A DNA stretch of 64,000 bases from NCBI GenBank assembly GCA_963789885.1, contig CAWBNB010000033.1, positions 186,001 through 250,000 of the forward strand, read 5' to 3'. Below the pieces are notes generated by a model. That model searched no databases and was not told where the DNA came from. It saw only the letters and a program-made list of their open reading frames with translations. Shown here in pieces: positions 43,457 to 53,114 of this stretch; the stretch's first letter is position 1; the number at the start of each line of letters is the position of its first letter. Source of the stretch: DATEDA01 sp963789885 (lineage in GTDB: Bacteria; Pseudomonadota; Gammaproteobacteria; Burkholderiales; SG8-39). The translations under genes were made by a program, and so were the position numbers.

Positions 43457-44697
43457 ATGTTTCGCGGTGGCCGTCCGCGAAGCGCTCCGGATTTGAACAA
43501 GCCCGACCTCTCGCAACTCAGCATCGACCGCACCCTCACGCCGGCAGCGCGACCGCGCCGGCGCCTGTGGCGCTGGCTCGCCGGCGTCGCCCTCATAGTG
43601 GTGGCGGGAATCGCCGCCTTCGCCGGCTTCGGCAGCGCGCAGACGGTCGAGACCGCTGCCGTCACCACCGCTTATCCGTCGCAGGCGGTCACGCTCCTGA
43701 ATGCGACCGGTTATGTCGTCGCGCAGCGCAAGGCGTCGGTCGCGTCCAAGGCGACCGGCCGCCTCGAGTGGCTCGGCGTCATGGAAGGCAGCCGGGTGAG
43801 GAAGGACGAGGTGATCGCACGGCTCGAGAACCGCGACGTCTCCGCGCAACGCGAGCAGGCCGCAGCGAACGTAAAGGTGGCAGCGGCGAACATCGAGCAG
43901 GCACGGGCCGAGCTCCGCGACGCGGAGGCGAACCTCAAGCGCTCGCGCGACCTCGCGACGAAGAACTACATCAGCGGCTCGGCGCTCGACGCCGCGGTGG
44001 CGCGCTTCGACAAGGCGCAGGCGGGCGTGCGCTCGAGCGAGGCGTCGCTCGGCGTCGCACAGGCGAACCTCAAGGCCGCCGACGTCGCCTACGACCAGAC
44101 GCTGATCCGCGCCCCGTTCGACGGCATCGTGCTCACCAAGAGCGCGAACGTCGGCGACAACATCACGCCGTTCTCGCAGGCGGCCGACACCAAGGGCGCG
44201 GTGGTCACGATCGCCGACATGGACACGCTCGAGGTCGAGGCCGACGTCGCCGAGTCCTCGCTCGGCAAGATCCGGGTCGGCCAGCCGTGCGAAGTCCAGC
44301 TCGACGCAGTACCCGACCAGCGGTTCGCGGGCGTCGTGAACCGGATCGTGCCGACCGTCGATCGCGCCAAGGCAACCGTGCTGGTCAAGATCCGCTTCCT
44401 CGAGCGCGACGGCCGGGTGTTCCCGGAAATGAGCGCCAAGGTCGCGTTCCTCGAGCGCGAGGTGAGCGCAGCCGAACGCCAGGCGGTGACGGTGGTGCCG
44501 AAGCAGGCGATCGTCGAGCGCAATGGCGAGAAGTCCGTGTTCTTGATGGCCGACGGTCGTGCGGTTCGTGCGCGGATCGAGGCCGGCCGCGCGATCGGCG
44601 ACGCGGTCGAGGTGCGCGGCGTGAAGCCGGGCGACCGGGTGATCGTGAAGCCACTCGACCGGATCTCCGACGGCGAGCGGGTGAAGGTCGCTGCCAA

Positions 44698-44701
<4 letters not shown>
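43457..44701 (+). CDS. Periplasmic adaptor (HlyD/MacA-type membrane-fusion protein)
   Basis: 414-residue adaptor of the RND/MacA type. It has a cytoplasmic N-terminus, one membrane helix (about 38-58), lipoyl-like halves (ASKATGRLEWLGVMEGSRV and LIRAPFDGIVLTKSANVGD), a short coiled-coil hairpin (about 120-190), a beta-barrel domain and a membrane-proximal domain ending GVKPGDRVIVKPLDRI. The next gene, an ABC ATPase, overlaps its stop (GTGA). It heads a six-gene block containing two FtsX-type permeases, so it works with a MacB/LolCDE-like extruder, and not with the type I exporter at 22-25 kb. Confidence 0.9.
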
Positions 44702-45429
<728 letters not shown>

Positions 45430-45444
45430 CCGGGCTCGCCGCCG

Positions 45445-46602
45445 ATGCAGTTTCTCAAGCTCATCCTGAGGAACGCGCTCCGGCACAAGCTCCGGACCGG
45501 GCTGACGGTGCTCGGGCTGGTGGTCGCGATCCTCGCGTTCGGCCTCCTCCAGACCGTCGTCGATGCGTGGTATGCGGGCGCGGAGAGCGCGGCGCCGAAC
45601 CGGCTGATCACCCGGAACGCGATCTCGCTCACGTTCCCGATGCCGCTCCACTACCGCGACAAGATCCGCGGGGTCGACGGCGTGCGCGCGGTGGGCGCCG
45701 CGAACTGGTTCGGCGGTATCTACAAGGACCCGAAGAACTTCTTCCCGCAGTTCGCGATCGACCCGGCGCCGTATTTCGCGATGTATCCCGAGTACCGGGT
45801 CAAGGAGGACGAGCTGCGCGCGTTCCTGCGCGACCGCAAGGGCGCGGTGATCGGGCGCAAGCTCGCCGCGACCTACGGGTTCAGGATCGGCGACACGATT
45901 CCGCTGCAGGGCACGATCTACCCCGGCATCTGGTCGTTCACGGTGCGCGGGATCTACGACGGGGTGGAGGCGAAGACCGACACCTCGCAGATGTTCTTCC
46001 ACTGGGATTACGTGAACGAGGTGATCAAGGCGAAGATCCCGCGCCGCGCCGACCAGGTCGGCGTGTTCGTGGTGCAGATCGACGATCCCGCCCGCTCGGC
46101 GGAGATCTCGCACGCGATCGACCGGCAGTTCGCGAACTCGCTCGCCGAGACCCTGACCGAGACCGAGAAGGCGTTCCAGCTCGGCTTCGTCGCGATGACC
46201 GAGGCGATCGTGATCGCGATCCGCATCGTGTCGTTCGTCGTGATCTTCATCATCCTTGCGGTGATGGCCAACACGATGGCGATGACGGCGCGGGAGCGGC
46301 TGGGGGAGTACGCGACGCTGAAAGCGCTCGGCTTCGCTCCCGGCTACGTGGCATGGCTCGTGCTCGGCGAGTCGGTCGCGATCGCGGCGATCGGCGCAGG
46401 GATCGGCATCGCGGCGACTTTCCCGGTCAGCGCCGGGTTCGCCTCGAAGATGGGGACGCTCTTCCCGGTGTTCGAGGTCAGTCGCGGGACGGTTGCCCTC
46501 CAGGCGGCCTGCGCGATCGCCGTGGGCGTCGCGGCGGCGCTCCTGCCGGGCCGGCGCGCGGCGCGGGTGAAGATCGTCGACGGCCTGCGGGCGATCGGAT
46601 GA
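45445..46602 (+). CDS. FtsX-like ABC transporter permease (first of two)
   Basis: 385-residue membrane protein of the MacB/LolC fold. It has a first helix (about 15-37, GLTVLGLVVAILAFGLLQ), a periplasmic MacB-PCD-like domain (about 40-255) and three C-terminal helices with the FtsX core (ARERLGEYATLKALGFAPGY). The final residues ARVKIVDGLRAIG match the cytoplasmic tail seen in the second permease of the block. It starts 15 bp after the ATPase gene. Confidence 0.92.
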   Translation: MQFLKLILRNALRHKLRTGLTVLGLVVAILAFGLLQTVVDAWYAGAESAAPNRLITRNAISLTFPMPLHYRDKIRGVDGVRAVGAANWFGGIYKDPKNFFPQFAIDPAPYFAMYPEYRVKEDELRAFLRDRKGAVIGRKLAATYGFRIGDTIPLQGTIYPGIWSFTVRGIYDGVEAKTDTSQMFFHWDYVNEVIKAKIPRRADQVGVFVVQIDDPARSAEISHAIDRQFANSLAETLTETEKAFQLGFVAMTEAIVIAIRIVSFVVIFIILAVMANTMAMTARERLGEYATLKALGFAPGYVAWLVLGESVAIAAIGAGIGIAATFPVSAGFASKMGTLFPVFEVSRGTVALQAACAIAVGVAAALLPGRRAARVKIVDGLRAIG

Positions 46603-46669
46603 GGGCGGCGTCCCCGATGCTGGAGTATTATTTAAAATGTCGTCCAGATCCACGAGCGGGGGATCGGAA

Positions 46670-47407
46670 ATGAGTGCCAGCGAAGCTCGCGACCGCGTCT
46701 TTGCGGACCAGGCGGAAGCCATCGCCGATTTCAAGTTCAGCAAGGAGGTCGCCACCGTTTTCGACGACATGCTGTCGCGCAGCGTGCCGTTCTATGCCGA
46801 GACGCAGCGCATGATTGGCGAGATGGCCGGCGATTTCGTGAAGAGCGGAACGAACGTCTACGACTTCGGCTGCTCGACCGGCACCACCATGCTCGCGCTG
46901 CACGACTGTGTCCCGAAGGACGTCAAGTTCATCGGCGTCGACAACTCGGAGGACATGCTCGTGCGCTGCCGCGAGAAGCTCGCGGCGGGCGGGTTCGACC
47001 GACCGTTCGAGCTGCGCGCCGCCGATCTGAACGCCGGTGCGACGGTGGAGAACGCCTCGCTCGCGCTCATGATCCTGACGCTCCAGTTCATCCGCCCGCT
47101 TCAGCGCGAGCGGCTGATGTCCGACATCTACCGCGGCCTGAACGACCAGGGCTGCCTCATCGTGGTCGAGAAGGTGCTCGGCGAGGATTCGCTTTTCAAC
47201 CGGCTGTTCATCCGCTACTACTACGACATGAAGCGCCGGAACGGCTACAGCGAGATGGAGATCGCGCAGAAGCGCGAGGCGCTCGAGAACGTGCTGATTC
47301 CCTACACGCTGCTCGAGAACCGCGAGCTGCTGCTGCGCACCGGCTTTCGGTACGTCGACGTGTTCTTCAAGTGGTACAACTTCTGCGGCATCGTCGCGGT
47401 GAAATGA
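46670..47407 (+). CDS. CmoA-like carboxy-SAM synthase / SAM-dependent methyltransferase
   Basis: 245-residue class I methyltransferase fold very similar to E. coli CmoA. SAM-binding YDFGCSTGTTM (64-74), the VDNSEDML segment (90-97) and LTLQFIRPLQRERLM are recognisable. The conserved NGYSEMEIAQKREALENV is present, with Arg202 at the place of CmoA Arg199, a residue recalled from structural work to contact the carboxylate of carboxy-SAM. CmoA normally makes carboxy-SAM from SAM and prephenate for CmoB in tRNA wobble modification, but no cmoB is here. Instead the gene sits between two FtsX permeases and overlaps the next gene (ATGA), suggesting a lipid or envelope substrate. The ATG at 46670 follows GGGGGATCGGAA. 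Confidence 0.8.
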   Translation: MSASEARDRVFADQAEAIADFKFSKEVATVFDDMLSRSVPFYAETQRMIGEMAGDFVKSGTNVYDFGCSTGTTMLALHDCVPKDVKFIGVDNSEDMLVRCREKLAAGGFDRPFELRAADLNAGATVENASLALMILTLQFIRPLQRERLMSDIYRGLNDQGCLIVVEKVLGEDSLFNRLFIRYYYDMKRRNGYSEMEIAQKREALENVLIPYTLLENRELLLRTGFRYVDVFFKWYNFCGIVAVK

Positions 47408-48117
47408 ATCTCGTCGCGGCCGGCAACTGGCTGTTCCGCACGCGCAACTTCCTGTTTCCGGTCGCGATCGCGCTCGCGCTCGTGCCCGGGCCGAAGCTCT
47501 TCGAGGCGCCGATGCGGGCGGTCGCCGCCGGGTTTTGCGTCGCGGCGCTCGGCCAGGCGATCCGCGCGTGCACCATCGGCCTCAGGTACATCATCCGTGG
47601 CGGGCGCAACCGGCGCGTGTACGCCGAGGACCTCGTGACCGACGGCGTTTTCGGCCACACTCGCAATCCGATGTACGTGGGGAACCTCCTGATCCTCACC
47701 GGTATCGCCATTGCTTCGAACTCGGTGCTTTGCCTGGTGCTTTCCGTCGCGCTGTTCACCTTCGTGTACGTCGCGATCGTTGCGGCCGAGGAACGCTATC
47801 TCGTCGAGAAGTTCGGCCCGGCCTACGAGGCCTACTGTGCCGACGTGCCACGGTGGCTCCCGCGCCTGCGGGGCCTGGGGGCGACGATGTCGGGTGCAGA
47901 GTTCCATTGGAAGCGCGTCATCGTGAAGGAATACGGCACGCCGTTCGGCTGGATCGCCACGATTGCGATCATCGGGCTGGTCCGGCTGTGGCCCCTCGGG
48001 GAGGACGCCGCGCGCCGCCAGGCTGCGGAAGTGCTGGTCGGCCTGGTCGTGATCACCGGCGTGCTCTGGCTGATCGCGCGGGTGCTCAAGAAGACCCGGA
48101 TCCTGGTCGGGGACTGA
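47404..48117 (+). CDS. Integral membrane methyltransferase of the ICMT/PEMT-like family
   Basis: 237-residue polytopic protein with the isoprenylcysteine carboxyl methyltransferase-like core. GVFGHTRNPMYVGNLLILTG forms the SAM-binding Asn-Pro-Met-Tyr motif, and AEERYLVEKFGPAYEAYCADVPRW gives the C-terminal Glu and Tyr motif. An extra helical pair follows (about 180-230), longer than minimal ICMT-like proteins. The start ATG overlaps the stop of the CmoA-like gene (ATGA), so the soluble and membrane enzymes are translationally coupled. Bacterial members methylate small hydrophobic or lipid substrates; the actual substrate here is unknown. Confidence 0.85.
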   Translation: MNLVAAGNWLFRTRNFLFPVAIALALVPGPKLFEAPMRAVAAGFCVAALGQAIRACTIGLRYIIRGGRNRRVYAEDLVTDGVFGHTRNPMYVGNLLILTGIAIASNSVLCLVLSVALFTFVYVAIVAAEERYLVEKFGPAYEAYCADVPRWLPRLRGLGATMSGAEFHWKRVIVKEYGTPFGWIATIAIIGLVRLWPLGEDAARRQAAEVLVGLVVITGVLWLIARVLKKTRILVGD

Positions 48118-48214
48118 CCGGCGCGGGCACGTGCCCGCGGCCGGGCTGACAGTCCGCCCGGGGTCAGGCATGCTTGCCGTCGTGGCGGCGAAAGTGTCTG
48201 CCACGATCGCGCCC

Positions 48215-49381
48215 ATGCAGATTCCCCTCCGGTACTCCGCGCGCAATCTCCTCACCCGCAAGCTCACCACCGCCCTGACCGCAGGCGGCATGGCGCTCGT
48301 GGTGTTCGTGTTCGCCGCGGTGCTGATGCTCGACGCGGGCTTGCGCTCGGCGCTCGTCTCGACCGGCCAGCCGGACAACATCCTGGTGACGCGGCGTGCC
48401 GCCGGCACCGAGATCCAGAGCGGCATCGAGCGCAGCCAGGCGGCGATCGTCGAGACCCAGCCCGAGATCGCGATCGGCCCCGGCGGGGCGCGGATGGTTT
48501 CGAAGGAGACAGTGGTGCTGATCGCGCAACCGAAGCGCGACAGCGGCGTGCCGACGAACATCACCGTACGCGGCCTGGGCGAGGAGGGACCGGCGCTTCG
48601 TCCGCAGGTTCGTATAGCGTCCGGGCGGATGTTTCGCCGCGGCACCACCGAGATCGTGGTCGGTGCAAGCATCGCCGAGCGGTTCAGCGGTACCGGGATC
48701 GGCGAGCGGTTGCGGTTCGGCGGGCGCGAGTGGACCGTCGTCGGCGTGTTCGACGGCGCGGGCTCGGCCTTCGACTCCGAGGTCTGGGGCGACGGCGAGC
48801 AGATGATGCAGTCCTTCCGGCGCAACGCCTACTCGACGGTGGTCGCGCGGCTCGCCGACCCGGCTTCCTTCGACGCGCTGAAGGCGCGGCTCGAGTCCGA
48901 TCCGCGCCTCACGCTCGACGTGAAGCGCGAACGCCGGTTCTACGAGGAGCAGTCCGAGGTGCTGTCGAACTTCATCCGCATCCTCGGGCTCACGCTGTCG
49001 GTGATCTTCTCGGTCGGCGCGATGATCGGGGCGATGATCACGATGTACGCCGCGGTGGCGAACCGGACTGCCGAGATCGGGAGCTTGCGGGCCCTCGGGT
49101 TCCGGCGCGGCGCGATCCTGATCGCGTTCCTCGCCGAGGCATTGTGCCTCGCGCTGCTCGGTTGGGCGGTCGGCCTGGCGCTCGCCACGCTGATGACGCT
49201 CGTCCGGATCTCGACCATGAACTGGCAGTCCTTCGCCGAGCTCGCGTTCTCGTTCACGCTGACGCCGGGGATCGTGGCGCAGTCGCTCGCGTTCGCGCTG
49301 GCGATGGGGCTGGCGGGCGGGGTGCTGCCGGCGCTGCGCGCCGCGCGGCTGAAGATCGTCGACGCGCTGCGCGCCGCTTAG
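48215..49381 (+). CDS. FtsX-like ABC transporter permease (second of two)
   Basis: 388-residue permease with the same layout as the one at 45445: N-terminal helix (TALTAGGMALVVFVFAAV), periplasmic domain (about 45-260) and three C-terminal helices with TAEIGSLRALGFRRGAI, ending in LKIVDALRAA. The ATG at 48215 (MQIPLRYSARNLLTRK) was chosen because family members begin with this amphipathic segment; earlier in-frame starts would add 28 residues. It follows the membrane methyltransferase by about 97 bp and probably forms a heterodimer with the first permease, served by the single ATPase at 44698. Confidence 0.92.
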   Translation: MQIPLRYSARNLLTRKLTTALTAGGMALVVFVFAAVLMLDAGLRSALVSTGQPDNILVTRRAAGTEIQSGIERSQAAIVETQPEIAIGPGGARMVSKETVVLIAQPKRDSGVPTNITVRGLGEEGPALRPQVRIASGRMFRRGTTEIVVGASIAERFSGTGIGERLRFGGREWTVVGVFDGAGSAFDSEVWGDGEQMMQSFRRNAYSTVVARLADPASFDALKARLESDPRLTLDVKRERRFYEEQSEVLSNFIRILGLTLSVIFSVGAMIGAMITMYAAVANRTAEIGSLRALGFRRGAILIAFLAEALCLALLGWAVGLALATLMTLVRISTMNWQSFAELAFSFTLTPGIVAQSLAFALAMGLAGGVLPALRAARLKIVDALRAA

Positions 49382-49389
49382 GTGGCAAA

Positions 49390-49426
49390 GCAAAGGGCGC
49401 CACGGCCTCGCCACGGCCCCCTTTGC
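49390..49426. terminator. Possible stem-loop terminator between convergent genes
   Basis: GCAAAGGG (49390-49397) and CCCTTTGC (49419-49426) form an 8-bp stem around a 21-base loop holding two copies of GCCACGGC. It lies just after the permease stop and ahead of the end of the convergent DUF29 gene. No T-tract follows on either strand, so this is a weak call. Confidence 0.35.
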
Positions 49427-49478
49427 GAATCCCCCGAGATCAGGCGCTGCGCGCGGTTTCGGGGACGCCGGCCCGGGC

Positions 49479-49949
49479 CTAGAAGCTGAACGCCCGCCCG
49501 CCGAAGAGGCTCGCCGGCCAGAATGCGCGGTCGACGAGCTGCTCGAGCGTGAACACGGGTTCAGCGGGGAACATCGTGCGCGGGATGCCCGCTTCCTCGG
49601 CGGTGTCGAGCGCGGAAACGTAGGTTCGCGGCAGCGCCACCTCGATTACCCCGCGCAGGGACGGGCTCGACTTGAGCAGGCTGTCGAGCGAAGTGCGCTG
49701 GTCGAGGATCGCGGACTGGAATGCCTCGGTGCGGGTGGCGGGCTGTACCGTCCACATCAGGAGCTGGACGGTCAGCGCCTCGAGCCGGGTGTTGATCTCG
49801 CTCCGCTCCCTCGAGACCATGCGCTCGAGCTCGTTCGCGAGGATCGCGCAGTCGACGTCGGCGAAGCGCTGTTCCCGCAGCGCCTTGGCCTGCTTGAGCG
49901 CCCACTCCGCGAAGTCGCGGTCGTGCAGGTGGCGGAAGTCGTCGGCCAT
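49479..49949 (-). CDS. DUF29 family protein
   Basis: 156-residue soluble helical protein. The arrangement DFAEWALKQAKALREQRF, then IANELERMVSRERSEI (here ILANELERMVSRERSEI) and LTVQLLMWTVQPATRT is the DUF29 signature. Function is unknown across the family; members are common in cyanobacteria and proteobacteria, often in many copies. The ATG at 49949 (MADDFRHLHDRDF) matches the family start, but no good ribosome site was found, and an in-frame ATG at 49985 is possible. It lies downstream of cobA on the same strand, 67 bp away. Confidence 0.8.
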   Translation of the reverse strand: MADDFRHLHDRDFAEWALKQAKALREQRFADVDCAILANELERMVSRERSEINTRLEALTVQLLMWTVQPATRTEAFQSAILDQRTSLDSLLKSSPSLRGVIEVALPRTYVSALDTAEEAGIPRTMFPAEPVFTLEQLVDRAFWPASLFGGRAFSF

Positions 49950-50015
49950 GACGAGAGCATAGCGGTGGCCGCCCCGGCCCGCCAAGCGCCGCCAGCGGCC
50001 GGACTGCGACGCGGG

Positions 50016-50813
50016 TCACACCGCGGCGCGCAGCAGGTGGTCTTGTGCGGTCTGCAGGAACCGGGCCCGGACCCGATCGGCGTCCGCGGCGGCGACCGCC
50101 GTGGCAAATACCTCGCCGAACAGCAGCATGACCGGCCCCTTGAACGCCTCGTTCCCCAGAGCGGGCAGGTCACCAAGGGTCGTGACCCAGCGCCGCGATC
50201 CGGGAAGCGACGCATTCTCGACAGCCACCACTGGCAGGCAGGCCGGCTTGCCGCGGGCGATCAGCGTGGCGGCGATCGCTGCGGCTTCGCCGGCGCCCAT
50301 GTAGATCGCCCCGGTATCGGCGGTGGCGAGCGGCTCGGCCCAATTGCTCGCGGCTTCGCCGTCGCCGACGCGCGGGGTCGCGAACGCGACGTTGCGACTC
50401 ACGCCCCGGCGGGTGAGCGAGACGCCGACATCGGCGGCGGCGGCGAGCGCGGCGGTGATGCCGGGCACGACCTCGAACTCGATGCCGGCGGCGCGCAGAG
50501 CGTCGATCTCTTCCTGCGCGCGGCCGAAGAGCATCGGGTCGCCGCCCTTCAGCCGGACCACGACCGCGTGCTTCCGCGCGGCATCGACGAGCCGCTTGTT
50601 GATGAACGCCTGCACGGTCGAGTGCCGGCCGCAACGTTTCCCCACCGCGACCTTCTCGGCGCGCTCCGCGAGCGCGAGCGTCTCGGGATGCACCAGCGCG
50701 TCGTGGAAAACGATGTCCGCCGCTGCAAGGAGCCGCGCAGCGCGCAGCGTCAGCAGATCGGGCGCACCCGGGCCGGCGCCGACGACGAAGACCTTGCCCG
50801 GTCGCGCGTGCAT
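50016..50813 (-). CDS. cobA: Uroporphyrinogen-III C-methyltransferase (siroheme synthesis)
   Basis: 265-residue SAM-dependent enzyme that makes precorrin-2 on the way to siroheme. The family's N-terminal VFVVGAGPGAPDLLTLRAA loop, the VVRLKGGDPMLFGRAQEE motif (about 86-103) and VVPGITAALAAAADVGV are intact. It lacks the CysG N-terminal dehydrogenase/ferrochelatase half, so it is the stand-alone SUMT type. It starts 2 bp after the DUF934 gene and belongs with cysI, whose product needs siroheme. Confidence 0.94.
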   Translation of the reverse strand: MHARPGKVFVVGAGPGAPDLLTLRAARLLAAADIVFHDALVHPETLALAERAEKVAVGKRCGRHSTVQAFINKRLVDAARKHAVVVRLKGGDPMLFGRAQEEIDALRAAGIEFEVVPGITAALAAAADVGVSLTRRGVSRNVAFATPRVGDGEAASNWAEPLATADTGAIYMGAGEAAAIAATLIARGKPACLPVVAVENASLPGSRRWVTTLGDLPALGNEAFKGPVMLLFGEVFATAVAAADADRVRARFLQTAQDHLLRAAV

Positions 50814-50815
50814 CG

Positions 50816-51352
50816 TTACGCCGTTGCGGCGAGCCGGCGCCGGAAGAGCGGGAGCGGCTCCGCGACCGTGCCCTGGTAGGCGTCGGAGAGCTCGCTGAAC
50901 GCTGCGAGCGCTGCTTCCGGATCCTGGTCGTCCCGCAGCACGAACGCGTCGAAGCCGGAGCGCTCGAGGAACGGCAGCTGGTCGCGCAGCACGTCGCCGA
51001 TCGCGCGCACCTCGCCTTCGTATCCGTACCGCTCGCGCAGCAGCCGCGCGATCGAGAGGCCGCGGCCGTCGCTGAACTTGGGGAAGTGGACGGCGACGAG
51101 CGCGAGGTGCTCGAGATCCGGCGCGACGGCTTCCGGCCCTTCACCGGCGGCGAGCCGCACGCCGACCGGCTCGCCGCGATCGAGCAGATCCTCGCGGCGC
51201 AGCCGCCAGAGCGCGAGCGGGACGATCAGCCCGCCCGCGGCGGGGAAGTCGGGCACGAACCCGTCCTCGCCGACGGCGACCCAGGGCGCCCCGTCGTCAA
51301 GCAGCCGCCAGCTGTCGGCTGCGATCCGCCGGTTCCTGATCAGCGTTGCCAT
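50816..51352 (-). CDS. DUF934 family protein of the sulfite-reduction operon
   Basis: 178-residue protein of unknown biochemical role, nearly always encoded beside cysI/cysH in beta- and gammaproteobacteria. Typical features are DSWRLLDD near the start, VPLALWRLRREDLL, VAVHFPKFSDGRGLSIARLLRERYG (about 87-111) and the C-terminal DAYQGT. The start overlaps the 3' end of cysI by 56 bp in another frame. It is probably an accessory factor in assimilatory sulfate reduction. Confidence 0.88.
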   Translation of the reverse strand: MATLIRNRRIAADSWRLLDDGAPWVAVGEDGFVPDFPAAGGLIVPLALWRLRREDLLDRGEPVGVRLAAGEGPEAVAPDLEHLALVAVHFPKFSDGRGLSIARLLRERYGYEGEVRAIGDVLRDQLPFLERSGFDAFVLRDDQDPEAALAAFSELSDAYQGTVAEPLPLFRRRLAATA

Positions 51353-53012
51353 AAACGTAGTCCTTGAAGGGTGTGACGCCGATCCGCGCCACGGTGTCGA
51401 CGAAACGCTCTTCCTCGCTGTCGCGATGATCGAGGTAGCAGCGGATCAGGCGCTCGATCGCATCGGGCACGTCCTCCTGCGAGAACGACGGGCCGATCAC
51501 CTTGCCGAGCGCGACGCGGGCGCCCGGGCGGGTCTCGCCCTGGTTGCCGCCGATCTCGATCTGGTAGAACTCCTCGCCCGCCTTGTCGACGCCGAGGATG
51601 CCGATGTGACCGACGTGGTGGTGGCCGCAGGCGTTGATGCAGCCGGAGATGTTGAGGTCGACCTCGCCGACGTCGAAGAGGTAGTCGAGGTCGTCGAAGC
51701 GCCGCTGGATCGCCTCCGCGACCGGGATCGAGCGTGCGTTCGCGAGCGAGCAGAAATCGCCGCCCGGGCAGGAAATGATATTGGTGAGGAGGCCGATGTT
51801 CGGCGTCGCGAGACCGAGCGCGCGCAGCTCGCGCCATAGCGCGTGCAGATCGCGTTTCGCCACGTCGGCGAAGATGAGGTTCTGCTCGTGCGACACTCGC
51901 AGCTCGCCGAAGCTGTAGCGGTCGGCGAGGTCGGCGATCGCGTCCATCTGGTCCGCAGTGACGTCGCCCGGCGGCACGCCCGTCTTCTTGAGCGAGGCGG
52001 TGACCGCGGCATAGCCCGGCACCTTGTGCGGATGGACGTTCCGCTTCGTCCAGGCGAAGAACGCGCGGTCACCGGCCAGCGCCGACGCGAACGCCAGGTC
52101 CGCTGGGGGGAATTCCTCGTACGCCGGCCGCGTGAAGCGCGCCTCGACGCGCGCGATCTCCTCCGGCACAAGCGTGGCGGGGCCGTCCTTGAGATGCGCC
52201 CACTCCTCCTCGACTTCGCGTCGGAACGCTTCCGGGCCGCGCTCCTTGACGAGGATCTTGATGCGCGCCTTGTGGATGTTGTCGCGGCGGCCGTAGCGGT
52301 TGTAGACGCGGAGGATCGCGTCGAGATAGGTGAGGAGGTGCTGCCACGGCAGGAACTCGCGCATCACGTGCCCGATGATCGGCGTGCGACCGAGACCGCC
52401 GCCGACGATGACGCGGAAGCCGATCTCGCCGGCGGCATCGCGCACCGCGTGCAGGCCGATGTCGTGCACCCAGGTCGCCGCGCGATCGGCGGCGGCGCCG
52501 TTGATCGCGATCTTGAACTTGCGCGGCAGCCACGAGAACTCGGGGCTGAAGGTCGACCACTGCCGCACGAGCTCGCACCAGACGAACGAGTCGACGATCT
52601 CGTCCGCGGCGACGCCGGCGAAGTGGTCGGTAGTGACGTTGCGCACGCAGTTGCCGCTCGTCTGGATCGCGTGCATCTCGACCGTCGCCAGCTCGGCGAG
52701 GATCTCCGGCACGTCCTCGAGGCGCGGCCAGTTGAGCTGGAGGTTCTGGCGCGTCGTGAAGTGGCCGTAGCCGCGATCGTACGTGTGCGCGATGTGCGCG
52801 AGCTTGCGGAGCTGGGTCGAGGAGAGCAGGCCGTACGGGATCGCGATCCGGAGCATCGGCGCGTGGCGCTGCAGGTAGACGCCGTTGCGCAGCCGCAGGT
52901 GCTTGAACTCCTCGTCCGAGAGCTCTTTCGCCAGGAACCGGCGCGTCTGGTCGCGGAACTGCCGGACGCGCTCGTCCACCAGTCGCTGGTCGATTTCGTC
53001 GTAGCGATACAT
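51297..53012 (-). CDS. cysI: Nitrite/sulfite reductase hemoprotein (assimilatory sulfite reductase CysI)
   Basis: 571-residue siroheme/[4Fe-4S] reductase with the twofold ferredoxin-like repeats of the family. The cluster and siroheme ligands are CPGGDFC (Cys415, Cys421) and GCINACGHHH (Cys458, Cys462). NCVRNVTTDHFAGV and TTRQNLQLNW are the anion-site regions. The neighbours DUF934, cobA (siroheme) and divergent cysB favour sulfite as substrate; a ferredoxin-type nitrite reductase is the alternative, since the families are close. No flavoprotein subunit (cysJ) and no cysH are in the window. Confidence 0.92.
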   Translation of the reverse strand: MYRYDEIDQRLVDERVRQFRDQTRRFLAKELSDEEFKHLRLRNGVYLQRHAPMLRIAIPYGLLSSTQLRKLAHIAHTYDRGYGHFTTRQNLQLNWPRLEDVPEILAELATVEMHAIQTSGNCVRNVTTDHFAGVAADEIVDSFVWCELVRQWSTFSPEFSWLPRKFKIAINGAAADRAATWVHDIGLHAVRDAAGEIGFRVIVGGGLGRTPIIGHVMREFLPWQHLLTYLDAILRVYNRYGRRDNIHKARIKILVKERGPEAFRREVEEEWAHLKDGPATLVPEEIARVEARFTRPAYEEFPPADLAFASALAGDRAFFAWTKRNVHPHKVPGYAAVTASLKKTGVPPGDVTADQMDAIADLADRYSFGELRVSHEQNLIFADVAKRDLHALWRELRALGLATPNIGLLTNIISCPGGDFCSLANARSIPVAEAIQRRFDDLDYLFDVGEVDLNISGCINACGHHHVGHIGILGVDKAGEEFYQIEIGGNQGETRPGARVALGKVIGPSFSQEDVPDAIERLIRCYLDHRDSEEERFVDTVARIGVTPFKDYVYGNADQEPADRSRQLAAA

Positions 53013-53114
53013 GGGCGTTGCCTAGGTGGCCGCAGGCTAATAGACTTCCGTTATGAACAAAACGAATGAATCGGAATGTACAAAGACCATCTAGTTATAA
53101 AGCAGCGTCGGGCG
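53013..53114. promoter_or_regulatory. Divergent control region between cysI and cysB
   Basis: This 102-bp gap must hold both promoters. It is strikingly AT-richer than its surroundings and contains TTCCG and CGGAA separated by 22 bases (about 53046-53077), and a TTATAA box near 53096 for cysB. CysB binding here is expected from family behaviour. No consensus can be proven from the sequence. Confidence 0.5.

Noticed and set aside
46670..47407. Calling the gene cmoA outright as the tRNA wobble-modification enzyme.
   Set aside because: The sequence fits CmoA, but cmoB is absent and the gene is embedded between transporter genes, so the tRNA role is not supported by context and the symbol was withheld.
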